DNA of 64,000 bases from Rhodovastum sp963709085. GTDB lineage: Bacteria > Pseudomonadota > Alphaproteobacteria > Acetobacterales > Acetobacteraceae. This document shows, in pieces, positions 53,573 through 63,526 of this stretch. The stretch is from contig CAVPVB010000007.1 of NCBI GenBank assembly GCA_963709085.1, forward strand, positions 124,001 to 188,000, written 5' to 3'. The position numbers and the translations under genes are program-made. The notes under the pieces are model-generated. The model saw only the letters and a program-made list of their open reading frames with translations, had not been told where the DNA came from and did not search any database. Numbering within the stretch: the first letter of the stretch is position 1; every line of letters begins with the position of its first letter.

Positions 53573-55810
53573 CTACAGGAAGCTGACCGGATCGACATCG
53601 ACGTCGACCCGCGCGCTACCTCGCACCGGCACCGCCGCCAGCCAGTCGCGCAACAGCGGCTGCACCGGGATGTCGCGCCGCGTCTTCAGCAGCAGGCGCC
53701 GCCGGTGCCGGCCGCGCAGCAGGGCCAGCGGAGCCGGGGCGGGGCCGAGGACCAGAATGCCGTCGCCATGCGGCGCCGCGCGGCCGAGGTCGCGGGCCAG
53801 CATGTCGGCCGCCTCGGCGGTGTCGGCGGAAATGATCAGCGCGGCGAGGCGACCGAATGGCGGCCAGTTGCCGGGCCGGCGCTGCGCCGCCTCGCGCGCC
53901 ATGAATTCCTCCAGCCGGCCGGAGAGCAGCGCCTGCATGACCGGATGCTCGGGCGAGAAGGTCTGCAGCAGCACCCGCCCGGGCGCCTCGGCGCGGCCGG
54001 CGCGGCCGGCCACCTGATGCAGCAACTGCACCGTGCGCTCGGCCGCCCGCAGGTCGCCGCCGGCCAGGCCCAGATCGGCATCCACCACGCCCACCAGCGT
54101 CAGATGCGGAAAATGCCAGCCCTTGGCGACGATCTGGGTGCCGATGATCAGGTCCACCTCGCGCGCCGCGATGGAGCGGGCCGCCGCGGCGCTGGCGTTC
54201 GGGCCGGGCAGGGTGTCGGAGGCCATGACCAGCGTGCGCGCGTCGGGGAACAGCGCCTTGGCCTCCTCGGTGATGCGTTCCACGCCGGGGCCGACGGGGG
54301 TCAGGCTGTGCTCGGCGCTGCAATGCGGGCAGGCGGCCGGGATCGGCACGGCGTGGCCGCAATGGTGGCATTGCAGCTCCCGCCGCGCCCGGTGCTCGAC
54401 CAGCCAGGCGGTGCAGTTCGGGCACTGCATGCGATGGCCGCAGGACCGGCACAGGGTCAGCGGCGCATAGCCGCGGCGGTTGAGGAACAGCATCGCCTGC
54501 TCGCCGCGGGCGAAGGCGGCGCGCACCGCCGCCACCACCGGGGGGGCGAGGAACCGGCCGCGCTCGGGCGGGGTGAGGCGCATATCCACCAGCACGATTT
54601 CCGGCAGCAGGGCGCCGCCATGCCGGTCGGGCAGATGCAGGCGGCGGTAGCGGCCGGCCTGCACGTTGGCGATCGTCTCCAGGCTGGGCGTGGCGGAGAC
54701 CAGCACCGCCGCCGCCTCGCACAGCCGGGCGCGCACCACCGCCATGTCGCGGGCGTGGTAGACCACGCCTTCCTCCTGCTTGAAGGCGGTCTCGTGCTCC
54801 TCGTCGACGATGATCAGGCCGAGATCGGGAAACGGCAGGAACAGCGCCGAGCGGGCGCCCACCACCACCCATGCCGCCCCGGCATCCACCGCCCGCCACG
54901 TCGTCCGCCGCACCCGCGAGGACAGGTCAGAGTGCCAGACCGCCGGCACCACGCCGAAGCGATGGGCGAAGCGGTCCAGCCACTGGGCGGACAGCGCGAT
55001 TTCGGGCAGCAGCACCAGCGCCTGCCGGCCGGCGCCCAGGCACGCCGCGATGGCCTCCATATAGACTTCGGTTTTTCCCGAACCGGTCACCCCGTCCAGC
55101 AAGGTGACGGAAAAGGCGTGGCTGCCGGCCGCGGCGCGCAATGCCGCCGCGGCCTGCTCCTGATCGGGCGACAAGGTCGGGCCGGGGTGGGCGGGGTCGG
55201 GGCGGTCGAAAGGCGGGCGGACGGGCAGGGCGGCGGGCAGCAGCAATCCGGCCTCGGCCATGGAACGCAGCACGCCTGGCGACACCTCCGCCGCGCGCGC
55301 CAGCTCGGCGCCGGTGCGCGGCTGGCCGTCGGCCAGCGCCGCCAGCACGTTTTTCCGCGCATCGGTCAGCCGGGTTTCCGGCAACGGGTCGGCGAGGCGC
55401 CAGCCGGTGGCGGGCGGCTCGGCGCGCAGGGCGTTCACCCGCAGGGCCATGGCCAGCACCTCCCCCGGCGGAGCCAGGGTGTAGGCGGCGATCCAGTCGA
55501 TCAGGCGGCGCAGATCGGCGCGCATGGGTGGGCCGTCGAGGCGGCCGGAAATCGGCCTGAGGCGGTTGTCGCCCACCGCCGCGTCGGGCGGGCCGTCCCA
55601 GACCACGCCGATTTCCTCGCGCCGGTTAAGCGGCACGAGCACCAGGTCGCCGGGCGCCACCTGCAGGCCGGGCGGCACGCGGTAGTCGAACGGCCCGGCG
55701 AAGGGGTAGGGTAGCAGCACGGGCACCCGCACCGGCGCCGGCGGCGGCGGTTCGACCGCGCCGTCGTCGAACAGGGGGACGTGCCTGCGCTTTCGGGAAG
55801 GACCGGGCAT
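53573..55810 (-). CDS. priA: primosomal replication-restart helicase PriA
   Basis: The 745-residue helicase reloads the replisome at stalled forks. An N-terminal DNA-binding domain is followed by helicase Walker A LLDGVTGSGKTEVYMEAIAA, DEEH box LGLIIVDEEHETAF, and the zinc-binding insertion with four CxxC-type pairs (CRSCGHRMQCPNC, QCHHCG, CPHC). Motifs V-VI are in IIGTQIVAKGWHFPHLTLVG and VAGRAGR. All helicase motifs and the full length are present. It is divergent from the fructose-6-phosphate aldolase gene. Confidence 0.94.
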   Translation of the reverse strand: MPGPSRKRRHVPLFDDGAVEPPPPAPVRVPVLLPYPFAGPFDYRVPPGLQVAPGDLVLVPLNRREEIGVVWDGPPDAAVGDNRLRPISGRLDGPPMRADLRRLIDWIAAYTLAPPGEVLAMALRVNALRAEPPATGWRLADPLPETRLTDARKNVLAALADGQPRTGAELARAAEVSPGVLRSMAEAGLLLPAALPVRPPFDRPDPAHPGPTLSPDQEQAAAALRAAAGSHAFSVTLLDGVTGSGKTEVYMEAIAACLGAGRQALVLLPEIALSAQWLDRFAHRFGVVPAVWHSDLSSRVRRTTWRAVDAGAAWVVVGARSALFLPFPDLGLIIVDEEHETAFKQEEGVVYHARDMAVVRARLCEAAAVLVSATPSLETIANVQAGRYRRLHLPDRHGGALLPEIVLVDMRLTPPERGRFLAPPVVAAVRAAFARGEQAMLFLNRRGYAPLTLCRSCGHRMQCPNCTAWLVEHRARRELQCHHCGHAVPIPAACPHCSAEHSLTPVGPGVERITEEAKALFPDARTLVMASDTLPGPNASAAAARSIAAREVDLIIGTQIVAKGWHFPHLTLVGVVDADLGLAGGDLRAAERTVQLLHQVAGRAGRAEAPGRVLLQTFSPEHPVMQALLSGRLEEFMAREAAQRRPGNWPPFGRLAALIISADTAEAADMLARDLGRAAPHGDGILVLGPAPAPLALLRGRHRRRLLLKTRRDIPVQPLLRDWLAAVPVRGSARVDVDVDPVSFL

Positions 55811-55898
55811 CCGCTATGCTCTGCCCGATTTGCAACCGCCGCGACAGACCCCCGCCCAATGCGGCGCCGTGAACGAAACAGAACCCGGGACAGCTGAG

Positions 55899-56570
55899 AT
55901 GAAGTTTTTCGTCGATACCGCGGACATCGGAGAGATCAAGGCGCTGGCCGCTTCCGGCCTGCTGGACGGGGTAACCACCAATCCCTCGCTGATCGCCAAG
56001 TCGGGCCGTCGCATCCTGGAGGTGGTGGCCGAGATCTGTGATGTCGTGCAGGGTCCGGTCAGCGCCGAGGTGGCCGCCACCGAATACAGCCAGATGCTGC
56101 GGGAGGCCGCGGTGCTCACCCGCATCGCCGCCAATGTGACGGTGAAGCTGCCGCTGACGCCGGACGGGCTGCGCGCCTGCCGGGCGCTCTCCGAGCAGGG
56201 CGTGATGACCAACGTGACGCTGTGCTTCTCGGCCGCGCAGGCGCTGCTGGCGGCCAAGGCGGGCGCCACCTTCGTCAGCCCCTTCGTCGGCCGGCTGGAC
56301 GATATCGGCCAGGACGGCATGAAGCTGATCGCCGATATCGTGCAGATCTACCGCAACTACGACGCGCTGCAGACCGAGGTGCTGGTGGCCAGCGTCCGCC
56401 ATCCCATCCATGTGATCGAGGCGGCCAGGCTGGGCGCGCATGTGGCGACCGTGCCGCCGGCGGTGCTGCGGGCGCTGTATCACCACCCGTTGACCGACCA
56501 GGGGCTGGCGACGTTCCTGGCCGACTGGGCGAAGACCGGCCAGCAGATCATCGAAACGGTCGCGGTCTGA
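55899..56570 (+). CDS. fsa: transaldolase-family fructose-6-phosphate aldolase
   Basis: The 223-residue TIM-barrel aldolase has MKFFVDTADIGEIKALAASG, GVTTNPSLIAKSG, the Schiff-base Lys in ANVTVKLPLTPDGLRACRAL, and TFVSPFVGRLDDIGQDGMKL. Small transaldolases of this type include both fructose-6-phosphate aldolase and transaldolase C; the sequence alone cannot decide the reaction. ATG 55899 is chosen as the family start over the frame from 55830. Its TGA overlaps by one base the ATG of the DUF484 gene. Confidence 0.88.
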   Translation: MKFFVDTADIGEIKALAASGLLDGVTTNPSLIAKSGRRILEVVAEICDVVQGPVSAEVAATEYSQMLREAAVLTRIAANVTVKLPLTPDGLRACRALSEQGVMTNVTLCFSAAQALLAAKAGATFVSPFVGRLDDIGQDGMKLIADIVQIYRNYDALQTEVLVASVRHPIHVIEAARLGAHVATVPPAVLRALYHHPLTDQGLATFLADWAKTGQQIIETVAV

Positions 56571-57210
56571 TGGCCGAGGCGGCGGCGCCGGCCGGCGAGC
56601 CGCCCGATCCCGACGCGGTCGCCGCCTTCCTGCGCGCCCATCCGCGCTTTCTGGCCGAGCAGCCGGAGCTGTATCGCATCCTCGCCCCGCCGCAGCGTGT
56701 GCATGGCGAGGTGCTGGCCGACCACATGGCGGCCATGGTGCGAACCGAGCGGGCCCACGCCGCCGCCATGGCCGAGCGGGCCGACGGCGTGCTGGCGGCC
56801 GGACGCGCCGCCGCCGGCATGACCGCGCGGGTGCACGAGGCGGTGCTGGCGCTGATCGGCGCCGGCGACGTGGCCGAATGCGTCGCCGTCGCCTTCCCGG
56901 CCCTGCTGGCGGTGGACGCCGCCGCTTTATGCGCCGAGACCCCGCTGCCGGGCGCGCGCAAGCTGCCGCCCGGCACGGTGGCGCGGCTGCTCGGCGGCCG
57001 GGCGGTGGCGCATCGCAGCGACGCCGACGAGGCGCGCCTGCTGCACGGCGAGGCGGCGGCGCTGGCCCGGCACGACGCGCTGGTGCGCATCCCCGGCGAG
57101 CCGCCGGCACTGCTGGCGCTGTCGGCGCGCGAGCATTGGATGCTGGACCCGGCGCAGGGAGCGGGGGCGCTGGCGTTCCTCGGCCGGGCGGTGGCCGCCG
57201 CGCTGGGGCG

Positions 57211-57214
<4 letters not shown>
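56570..57214 (+). CDS. DUF484 family protein
   Basis: The 214-residue protein starts with the DUF484 pattern VAAFLRAHPRFLAEQPELYR (about residues 17-36) and a helical region, HMAAMVRTERAHAAAMAERA. A GAF-like domain extends to the C-terminus (HEAVLALIGAGDVAECVAVA onwards). It is usually encoded next to xerC in proteobacteria, as here, where its end overlaps the xerC ATG (ATGA). Its exact role is unknown. Confidence 0.88.
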
Positions 57215-58125
<911 letters not shown>

Positions 58126-58143
58126 ACGTAAGAGCCTGACCTT

Positions 58144-58170
58144 CTCCCCCTCCCTCAAGGGGAGGGGGAG
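58144..58170. terminator. hairpin between convergent xerC and aspartyl-protease genes
   Basis: An 11-base-pair perfect stem, CTCCCCCTCCC (58144-58154) and GGGAGGGGGAG (58160-58170), with loop TCAAG, occupies most of the 52-base gap between the two stop codons. It lacks a T-run, so it is a structural candidate for a two-way terminator or mRNA 3'-end protector only. Confidence 0.5.
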
Positions 58171-58177
58171 TCCCCTT

Positions 58178-59101
58178 CTAACCCTCCGGCCGCGCGATGA
58201 AGATCTGGCTCGTCGCGTAGGAAATCCACAGCCGGTGGGTGGTCCAGAAATCCAGGCCCACCAGCATGTCGAAAATCGGCGTCGGCACCGGCGCGGTCAG
58301 CAGCACCGGATCGTGCAGCACCACCGACCCGATCTGCATCGCCGAGAAACGATGCAAACGGGTCGCCGCCCGGCCGCCGACCATGGATGTGCCCACCGCC
58401 TGATCCTTGTCCAGCATCTCCGGCGCCAGCCCCATCGCGCGCATGCCGCGCAGATTGAGGAACGACACCGACGCCCCGGTATCGAGCACCGCGAGGAGCG
58501 GATGGCGGTCGAGCAGCACCGGGATCAGCGGCATGCTGCGCGAGTGCATGCCAAGTTGTATCGGGACGGCATCGTAAGGCTGATCCCACGGGACGAACCG
58601 GCCGGCGCAGCCCTGCACGGAAAACAGCGTCAGCGTGCCCGCCGGCAGATCAAGATCGAGGTCATACAGGGACAGCAGATCTTCGCCCAGCAATCCGGAC
58701 TGCCGGCCGGAGCCGATGCCGGCGATGACCGGCAGGGTGGGTTTGGCAACGATGCCGCGCCGCCGCAGGGGCATGCCGCCGATCAGCATCGAGGCCGGGG
58801 AGACGCTGCGATGCTTCTCCAGCCGGCCGCCGGCACCGCGCTGCAGCGTTGACACCCACTCGTCCGGCGCCAGCCGCAGCCGCTCGACGGTCGCCTGCGT
58901 CAGCGCCGTCATGTCGGCGCCGGTGTCCAGGATCATCGGCTGCGATGAATCGTTGATGACGACGTCGACCACGGCCATGCCATCGACCAGGTGCACCGGC
59001 ACCGTGACGCGCTTCTCGGCCTGGCAACCGGCTTCGGCCGGCCCGGCGAACAGCAAGGCCACCACCAGACACGCGAGCAGCCGGGAAATGTTCAGCCGCA
59101 T
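58178..59101 (-). CDS. retropepsin-like aspartic protease with two DTG motifs
   Basis: The 307-residue protein has a signal peptide (LLACLVVALLFAGPAEA) and two clan-AA half-domains. The first contains MILDTGADMTALTQATVERL (DTG at 59-61) and GLLGEDLLSLYDLDLDL. The second contains LLAVLDTGASVSFLNLRGM (DTG at 207-209) and MLVGLDFWTTHRLWISYATS. Most bacterial proteins of this type have one retropepsin half that dimerises. Having both in one chain resembles a pepsin-like layout. Probably periplasmic. ATG 59101 overlaps the last ten bases of nrdJ, so the two are linked. Confidence 0.78.
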   Translation of the reverse strand: MRLNISRLLACLVVALLFAGPAEAGCQAEKRVTVPVHLVDGMAVVDVVINDSSQPMILDTGADMTALTQATVERLRLAPDEWVSTLQRGAGGRLEKHRSVSPASMLIGGMPLRRRGIVAKPTLPVIAGIGSGRQSGLLGEDLLSLYDLDLDLPAGTLTLFSVQGCAGRFVPWDQPYDAVPIQLGMHSRSMPLIPVLLDRHPLLAVLDTGASVSFLNLRGMRAMGLAPEMLDKDQAVGTSMVGGRAATRLHRFSAMQIGSVVLHDPVLLTAPVPTPIFDMLVGLDFWTTHRLWISYATSQIFIARPEG

Positions 59102-61392
59102 TTCGACCACCCGCAATGCAGGCAGCTCAGGCATCCCTCTTCCTTGATCAGGCCGGGCTGGCTGCATTTCGGGCAGAGCGGGCCGAGCGGCAGGTGCGCG
59201 CCCGGACCGTGCGCGTGGTGCGCCGCCGTTCCGGTCAGCTTCTCCACCCCGTTCAGGAATCCGGTATGGATCATGTGGCGCTCGATCACATTGCCGATCG
59301 CGGCAACCAGCGACGGCACGTAGCGGCCGTTGCTCCACTGGCCGCCGCGCGGGTCGAACACCTGCTGCAGTTCCTCGGCGACGAAGGCGACCTCGCCGCC
59401 GCGGCGGAACACCGCGCTGATCATGCGGGTCAGCGCCACCACCCAGGCGTAATGTTCCAGGTTCTTGGAATTGACGAACACCTCGAAGGGCCGGGTGATG
59501 CCGTCCAGCTCGATGTCGTTGATGGTCACATACATCGCGTGCTCGGCGTCCGGCCAGCGCAGCTTGTAGGTGGCGCCGGTGAGTTTCTCGGCGCGCCGCA
59601 TCAGTTCGCTCGGCACCGCGACGAGGGGGGCCGGCGCGGCGGCGGGCGTCGCTTCCAGCACCGAGCCGGTGACGCTGTTCGGGCGGTAAGTGGTGCAGCC
59701 CTTGCAGCCGCTGCGCCAGGCGTCGAGATAGACGTCCTGGAACGCCTCGAAGCTGATCGTTTCCGAGACGTTGACGGTCTTCGAGATGGCGCTGTCGACA
59801 TGCCGTTGCACCGCCGCCTGCATACGCACGTGATCGGCGGGCGACAAATCCTGCACGGTGACGAAGCACGCCGGCAGTTCCGCCCCGGCGCCGAATTTCG
59901 CCCGGAACAACCGCAACGCGTGGTCGGAGACTTCCTCTTCGCGTTTCGAGCCGTCCGGCTGGATCACCTTGCGGGTATAGGCCAGCGCGAACACCGGCTC
60001 GACGCCGCTGGAGATGTTGTCGGCCACCAACGAAATCGTTCCGGTCGGCGCGACCGAGGTGAGCAGGGCGTTGCGGATGCCGTGTTGCGCGATCAGCGCG
60101 CGCACCTCCTCATCCAGGCCGCGCACGGTTTCGCCGGCGAGATAGGCATCCCGGTCGAACAGCGGGAACGCGCCCTTCTCGCCCGCCAGATGCGCCGACG
60201 TAACATAGGCCGCGCGCTCGATCGCGCGGGCCCAGTCGCCGGCCCGTTCGGCCGCCGCTTCCGAACCGTAGCGCAGGCCGCACATGATCAGCGCATCGGC
60301 CAGACCGGTCATGCCGAGACCGATCCGTCGCTTCGTCGTCGCTTCCTGGCGTTGCGCCTCGAGCGGGAAGCCGGATACCTCGATCGTGTTGTCCATCATC
60401 CGCACCGCAACCCCGACCAGCTCGGCCAGTTCGCCGTCATCGATGCGGGCGTCCGGAGTGAACGGGTCGCGCACCAGCCGGGCGAGATTGATCGAGCCGA
60501 GCAGGCAGGCGCCATACGGCGGCAAGGGCTGCTCGCCGCACGGGTTGGTGGAGTGGATGGTTTCGCAATAGGCCAGGTTGTTGCGGGCGTTGATGCGGTC
60601 GATGAAGATCACCCCCGGTTCGGCGTAGTCGTAGGTGGCGCGGGTGATGCGGTCCCACAGCGTGCGGGCGCTGACGGTGCGGAAGGTCTGTCCGCCGAAT
60701 ACCAGCGGCCAGTCCGCGTCGTTGCCGATCGCCGCCATGAACGCGTCGGTGACGAGCACGGACAGATTGAAATTGCGCAGCCGGCCGGGGGTGCGCTTGG
60801 CCTCGATGAAGGCTTCGATGTCGGGGTGGTCGCAGCGCAAGGTCGCCATCATCGCGCCGCGGCGGGCACCGGCCGACATGATGGTGCGGCACATGGAATC
60901 CCACACATCCATGAACGACAGCGGACCGGAGGCATCCGCGCCGACCCCCCTGACCGGCGCTCCATGTGGCCGCAGGGTGGAAAAATCGTAACCGATGCCG
61001 CCGCCCTGCTGCATCGTCAGCGCGGCTTCCCGCAGATGGGTGAAGATGCTGCCGAGATCGTCTTCGATGTCGCCCATGACGAAACAGTTGAACAGCGTCA
61101 CCCGGCGATCGGCGCCCGCCCCCGACAGGATGCGCCCGGCCGGCAGGAAGCGGAAATCCGCCAGCGCGTCATAGAAGGGTCGCTCCCAGTCGGCCGGGCG
61201 CGCCTCGGCCGCGGCCAGCGCCTGGGCGACCCGGCGCCAGCTATCTTCGATGGTCACGTCGACCGGCAGGCCATCGGCCGTCTTCAGGCGATATTTTGCA
61301 TCCCAGATCTGTCGCGAGATCGCAGCGATGCGATCGGTCGCTGACACTGCGGCGGTCTCGCCTTGCCCGGCGGTCTGGCTGTGCACGTCCAT
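59092..61392 (-). CDS. nrdJ: vitamin B12-dependent (class II) ribonucleotide reductase
   Basis: The 766-residue enzyme reduces ribonucleotides using adenosylcobalamin. Active-site motifs HSTNPCGEQPLPPYGACLLG and the early CFVMGDIEDD-region Cys are present. SAGARRGAMMATL and VAPTGTISLVADNISSGVEP are further signatures, and the C-terminal Cys-rich redox tail (CPKCSQPG, CLSCLHCGWSKC) is intact. ATG 61392 follows GAGGAC; the frame from 61668 is too long. No cobalamin riboswitch is visible upstream. It should be the oxygen-independent source of dNTPs. Confidence 0.93.
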   Translation of the reverse strand: MDVHSQTAGQGETAAVSATDRIAAISRQIWDAKYRLKTADGLPVDVTIEDSWRRVAQALAAAEARPADWERPFYDALADFRFLPAGRILSGAGADRRVTLFNCFVMGDIEDDLGSIFTHLREAALTMQQGGGIGYDFSTLRPHGAPVRGVGADASGPLSFMDVWDSMCRTIMSAGARRGAMMATLRCDHPDIEAFIEAKRTPGRLRNFNLSVLVTDAFMAAIGNDADWPLVFGGQTFRTVSARTLWDRITRATYDYAEPGVIFIDRINARNNLAYCETIHSTNPCGEQPLPPYGACLLGSINLARLVRDPFTPDARIDDGELAELVGVAVRMMDNTIEVSGFPLEAQRQEATTKRRIGLGMTGLADALIMCGLRYGSEAAAERAGDWARAIERAAYVTSAHLAGEKGAFPLFDRDAYLAGETVRGLDEEVRALIAQHGIRNALLTSVAPTGTISLVADNISSGVEPVFALAYTRKVIQPDGSKREEEVSDHALRLFRAKFGAGAELPACFVTVQDLSPADHVRMQAAVQRHVDSAISKTVNVSETISFEAFQDVYLDAWRSGCKGCTTYRPNSVTGSVLEATPAAAPAPLVAVPSELMRRAEKLTGATYKLRWPDAEHAMYVTINDIELDGITRPFEVFVNSKNLEHYAWVVALTRMISAVFRRGGEVAFVAEELQQVFDPRGGQWSNGRYVPSLVAAIGNVIERHMIHTGFLNGVEKLTGTAAHHAHGPGAHLPLGPLCPKCSQPGLIKEEGCLSCLHCGWSKCG

Positions 61393-61761
61393 CGCTGCTG
61401 TCCTCATCCTGGCGCGCCTGGCGACGCGGTCGTCGGTTCCGGCGGTGCCGCGCGGCGGCCGTTGAAGCCCGCCGCAAGCCAACGTGAAGGGTTCCAGGGG
61501 CGTCGCCCCTGGCCTTTGCCCTGCAAGGTGATCCGCCGGCACGGTCGATTCGCGATCGCGGGTGGTCCGCCGCTTCCCCTGCGGCAGGACATCGCCGCAG
61601 TCAATTCCGCCGATTGGCCACCGTTCCCCGATGCCACATCGTCGCATAATTATTGACTCGCCCGTCACATTGACTTGTCAGCGCGTGGCAGTCCGTCTAA
61701 CAACGTGATCCGAGCAGCCTTCCACGCTCCGTGGCATTGATGGCCTGATTGGACTCGACCC
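61393..61761. other. 369-base divergent gap between nrdJ and the AT-hook gene
   Basis: The nrdJ-proximal half is GC-rich and includes a hairpin at 61484-61526 (see the separate entry). The rest contains an AT patch ATAATTATTGACT (about 61648-61660) and two TTGACT hexamers 17 bases apart, possible -35 elements facing the plus-strand gene. No B12 box, NrdR-like box or small gene can be supported. Confidence 0.4.
61484..61526 (+). repeat. hairpin related to the second stem of the dispersed repeat
   Basis: GAAGGGTTCCAGG is followed by an 8-bp stem CCAGGGGC-GTC-GCCCCTGG and CCTTTGCCCTGC. The stem has the same outer sequence as the second hairpin of repeats C and F, but a different loop, and the first hairpin is absent. 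It may be a solo derivative or a separate small repeat family. Confidence 0.45.
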
Positions 61762-62550
61762 TTGCGTCATCCCGCCGACCCCCTTGAAAATAACCCTGAT
61801 CGCCAACCTGAGACGCAGCCATCGGCCGATTCGCCGTCGCTTCGCGACGCCGAATTATGGGCCCGCCGCGCCCTCGGTGCCAATCAGGCTCCAGGCCAGG
61901 ACGACCGGCAGAATTATCGCCCGCCGGCCGGCCTGAATCATTCCGGCGCCAGCTACTCAGGGGCCGGCCATTCCGGTACCAACCATTCCGGCGCCAATTT
62001 TTCCGGAGATGGGCGGCATGGCCCGATGCGGCGCCGCTTTGCGCGGGATGGCGATGTCACCGTTGTCGTGGCGCAACCGGGTACCGGCGTCGGAACGGCG
62101 CATCGCCCGTCAGCCGCCGCAGCGGTGCCGGTCAACCGCCTGGCCAATGCCGAGGCGGCGCTCGCGGCGGAGCAGGCCGCCCGGCAACGGGCCGAACGCG
62201 CCCTGAACGAGGCGCAGGCGGCCATCAAGCGGCTGCAGACGCAACTGGTGCATGCCGAGATGACCAGCCGGGAAGCCACGGAAGGCGCCCGCCAGGCCGA
62301 AGCCGACCGCCTCGCCATGGCCGCCACCCTCGAGTCGGAACGGGCCGCCCGGCTGGCCGCCGAAGAGGCCCTGCAAGCGAATGCGGACCGCTTGCCGGCA
62401 AGCCCGCCCAGAAGCCGCGCCCCGGCCCGCACGCTCGCCGACGCCGGCGACGCGGCGCCGGTCAAGCGCCCGCGGGGACGGCCACGGCGCGTCCCGGGCC
62501 TGATCGTGCCGAAGCGCGAGACGCAGCAGAAGCCGGTCAAGTGGTGGTAG
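61762..62550 (+). CDS. low-complexity protein with pentapeptide tract, coiled coil and AT-hook
   Basis: The 262-residue protein starts with a TTG after an in-frame stop at 61738; no ATG exists before residue 89. Residues 59-83 form five tandem pentapeptides (NHSGA, SYSGA, GHSGT, NHSGA, NFSGD). Residues about 125-210 form an Ala/Glu/Arg-rich coiled coil. Residues 235-243 (KRPRGRPRR) are a classic AT-hook that binds the minor groove of AT-rich DNA. No family is recognised. It is divergent from nrdJ, 369 bases away. A nucleoid-associated or regulatory role is possible but inferred only from the AT-hook. Confidence 0.6.
   Translation: MRHPADPLENNPDRQPETQPSADSPSLRDAELWARRALGANQAPGQDDRQNYRPPAGLNHSGASYSGAGHSGTNHSGANFSGDGRHGPMRRRFARDGDVTVVVAQPGTGVGTAHRPSAAAAVPVNRLANAEAALAAEQAARQRAERALNEAQAAIKRLQTQLVHAEMTSREATEGARQAEADRLAMAATLESERAARLAAEEALQANADRLPASPPRSRAPARTLADAGDAAPVKRPRGRPRRVPGLIVPKRETQQKPVKWW
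61936..62010 (+). repeat. five tandem 15-base units encoding pentapeptides
   Basis: Five consecutive 15-base units, each containing a TCCGG- or TCAGG-like core (Ser-Gly codons), encode NHSGA, SYSGA, GHSGT, NHSGA and NFSGD. Differences among units are mainly in the first two codons. The repeat is inside the AT-hook protein gene and in frame with it. Confidence 0.7.
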
Positions 62551-62668
62551 TGCGTTACTTTCGGCCACCCGCTTAACCATCGCCGCACCAGCAACGGAAA
62601 TTGTGAACTAAAGTATATCCTGGTCACGGCCACCCTTGGAGGCGGCACGGGCATTCATCCCGGCCGGT

Positions 62669-63320
62669 TCAACGCGGCACCACCGGCACGGCCACCTCGT
62701 TGCGGCGCAGGAAGGGGATCGTCCAGGGCGGGTCGTAGAACCAGGCGAGCGGTTCCCCGGCCGGCTTCCAGGCGGTCGAGCCGAGCCGTTGCAGCAGGCT
62801 CTGCCTGCCGGGCGGCGATGGTGGATTCCCAGCGCAGGCCGGTGAAACGCAGCACCGCCATGGTCTCACCCGGCACCGGCACCAGCACCACGGCGGGATT
62901 GTCGGGCACCGGCAGGGTCGCCAGGGTCCATTCCGCCGGCATGAAGAAACGCACCACCCATTGTCCGTCGGCCCCGCGCGCCTGCCCCACCGGCGCGGTC
63001 ATGGCGATGGTCTGGCCTTTCTGCTGCGCCACCGGCACCGTCATGTCGATCTTCGCCTTCGTCCGGTTGGCCCCGAAGATGTAGCCGGCGATCCGGCGGA
63101 AGCCGTCATTGAGCGCCGCCGATTCATCCTCGCCGGCGACCGTGGTTTCGGCGGCGATGCGCGGACCGTATTGCCGGATCTCCAGGCCGTTCGGCACCGC
63201 CAGCACGGTGTAGCGCGGCTCCTCGGTGCCCTCGCGAATGCCGATCGCCGAACAGCCGAACAGCAGAATTCCTGACAACATCGCCGCGACTCCTGTTTCC
63301 ACTACCCCCGCCATCGTCAC
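62669..63320 (-). pseudogene. SOUL heme-binding family lipoprotein, interrupted by a one-base frameshift
   Basis: The N-terminal frame (63320 downward) has a lipoprotein signal (MLSGILLFGCSAIG, lipobox Leu-Phe-Gly-Cys). The SOUL domain follows: IRQYGPRIAAETTV, FRRIAGYIFGANRTKAKIDM, TVPVAQQKGQTIAMTAPVGQ. After ESTIAARQ, near 62801-62811, the frame must shift by one base to continue as SLLQRLGSTAWKPAGEPLAW and YDPPWTIPFLRRNEVAVPVV, the usual SOUL ending. Removing one G from CAGGCAG restores a 216-residue protein. Starts: GTG 63320 or ATG 63314. Function: tetrapyrrole or lipid binding, uncertain. Confidence 0.8.
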
Positions 63321-63526
63321 TCCGCCCCGCTATCTGGCTGCTGAAATAGGGTGGCGCCGGGGCGGGAAAAGGCGCCCGCTTCAGCCGTGAACACCGGCCG
63401 TGAACGGAAGACCGAAGAGGCGCGGGACAGGATCATCGGCGGCCGGTCGGTTGAAGACGGCAGGGCATGGCCGGGGCCGTTCGAACGATATCGCCGTCAC
63501 GCCGCATCCGCGCTACAGATACCGCC

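Noticed and set aside
61393..61761. Cobalamin riboswitch expected upstream of B12-dependent nrdJ
   Set aside because: No B12-box or matching stem arrangement could be found on the nrdJ strand.
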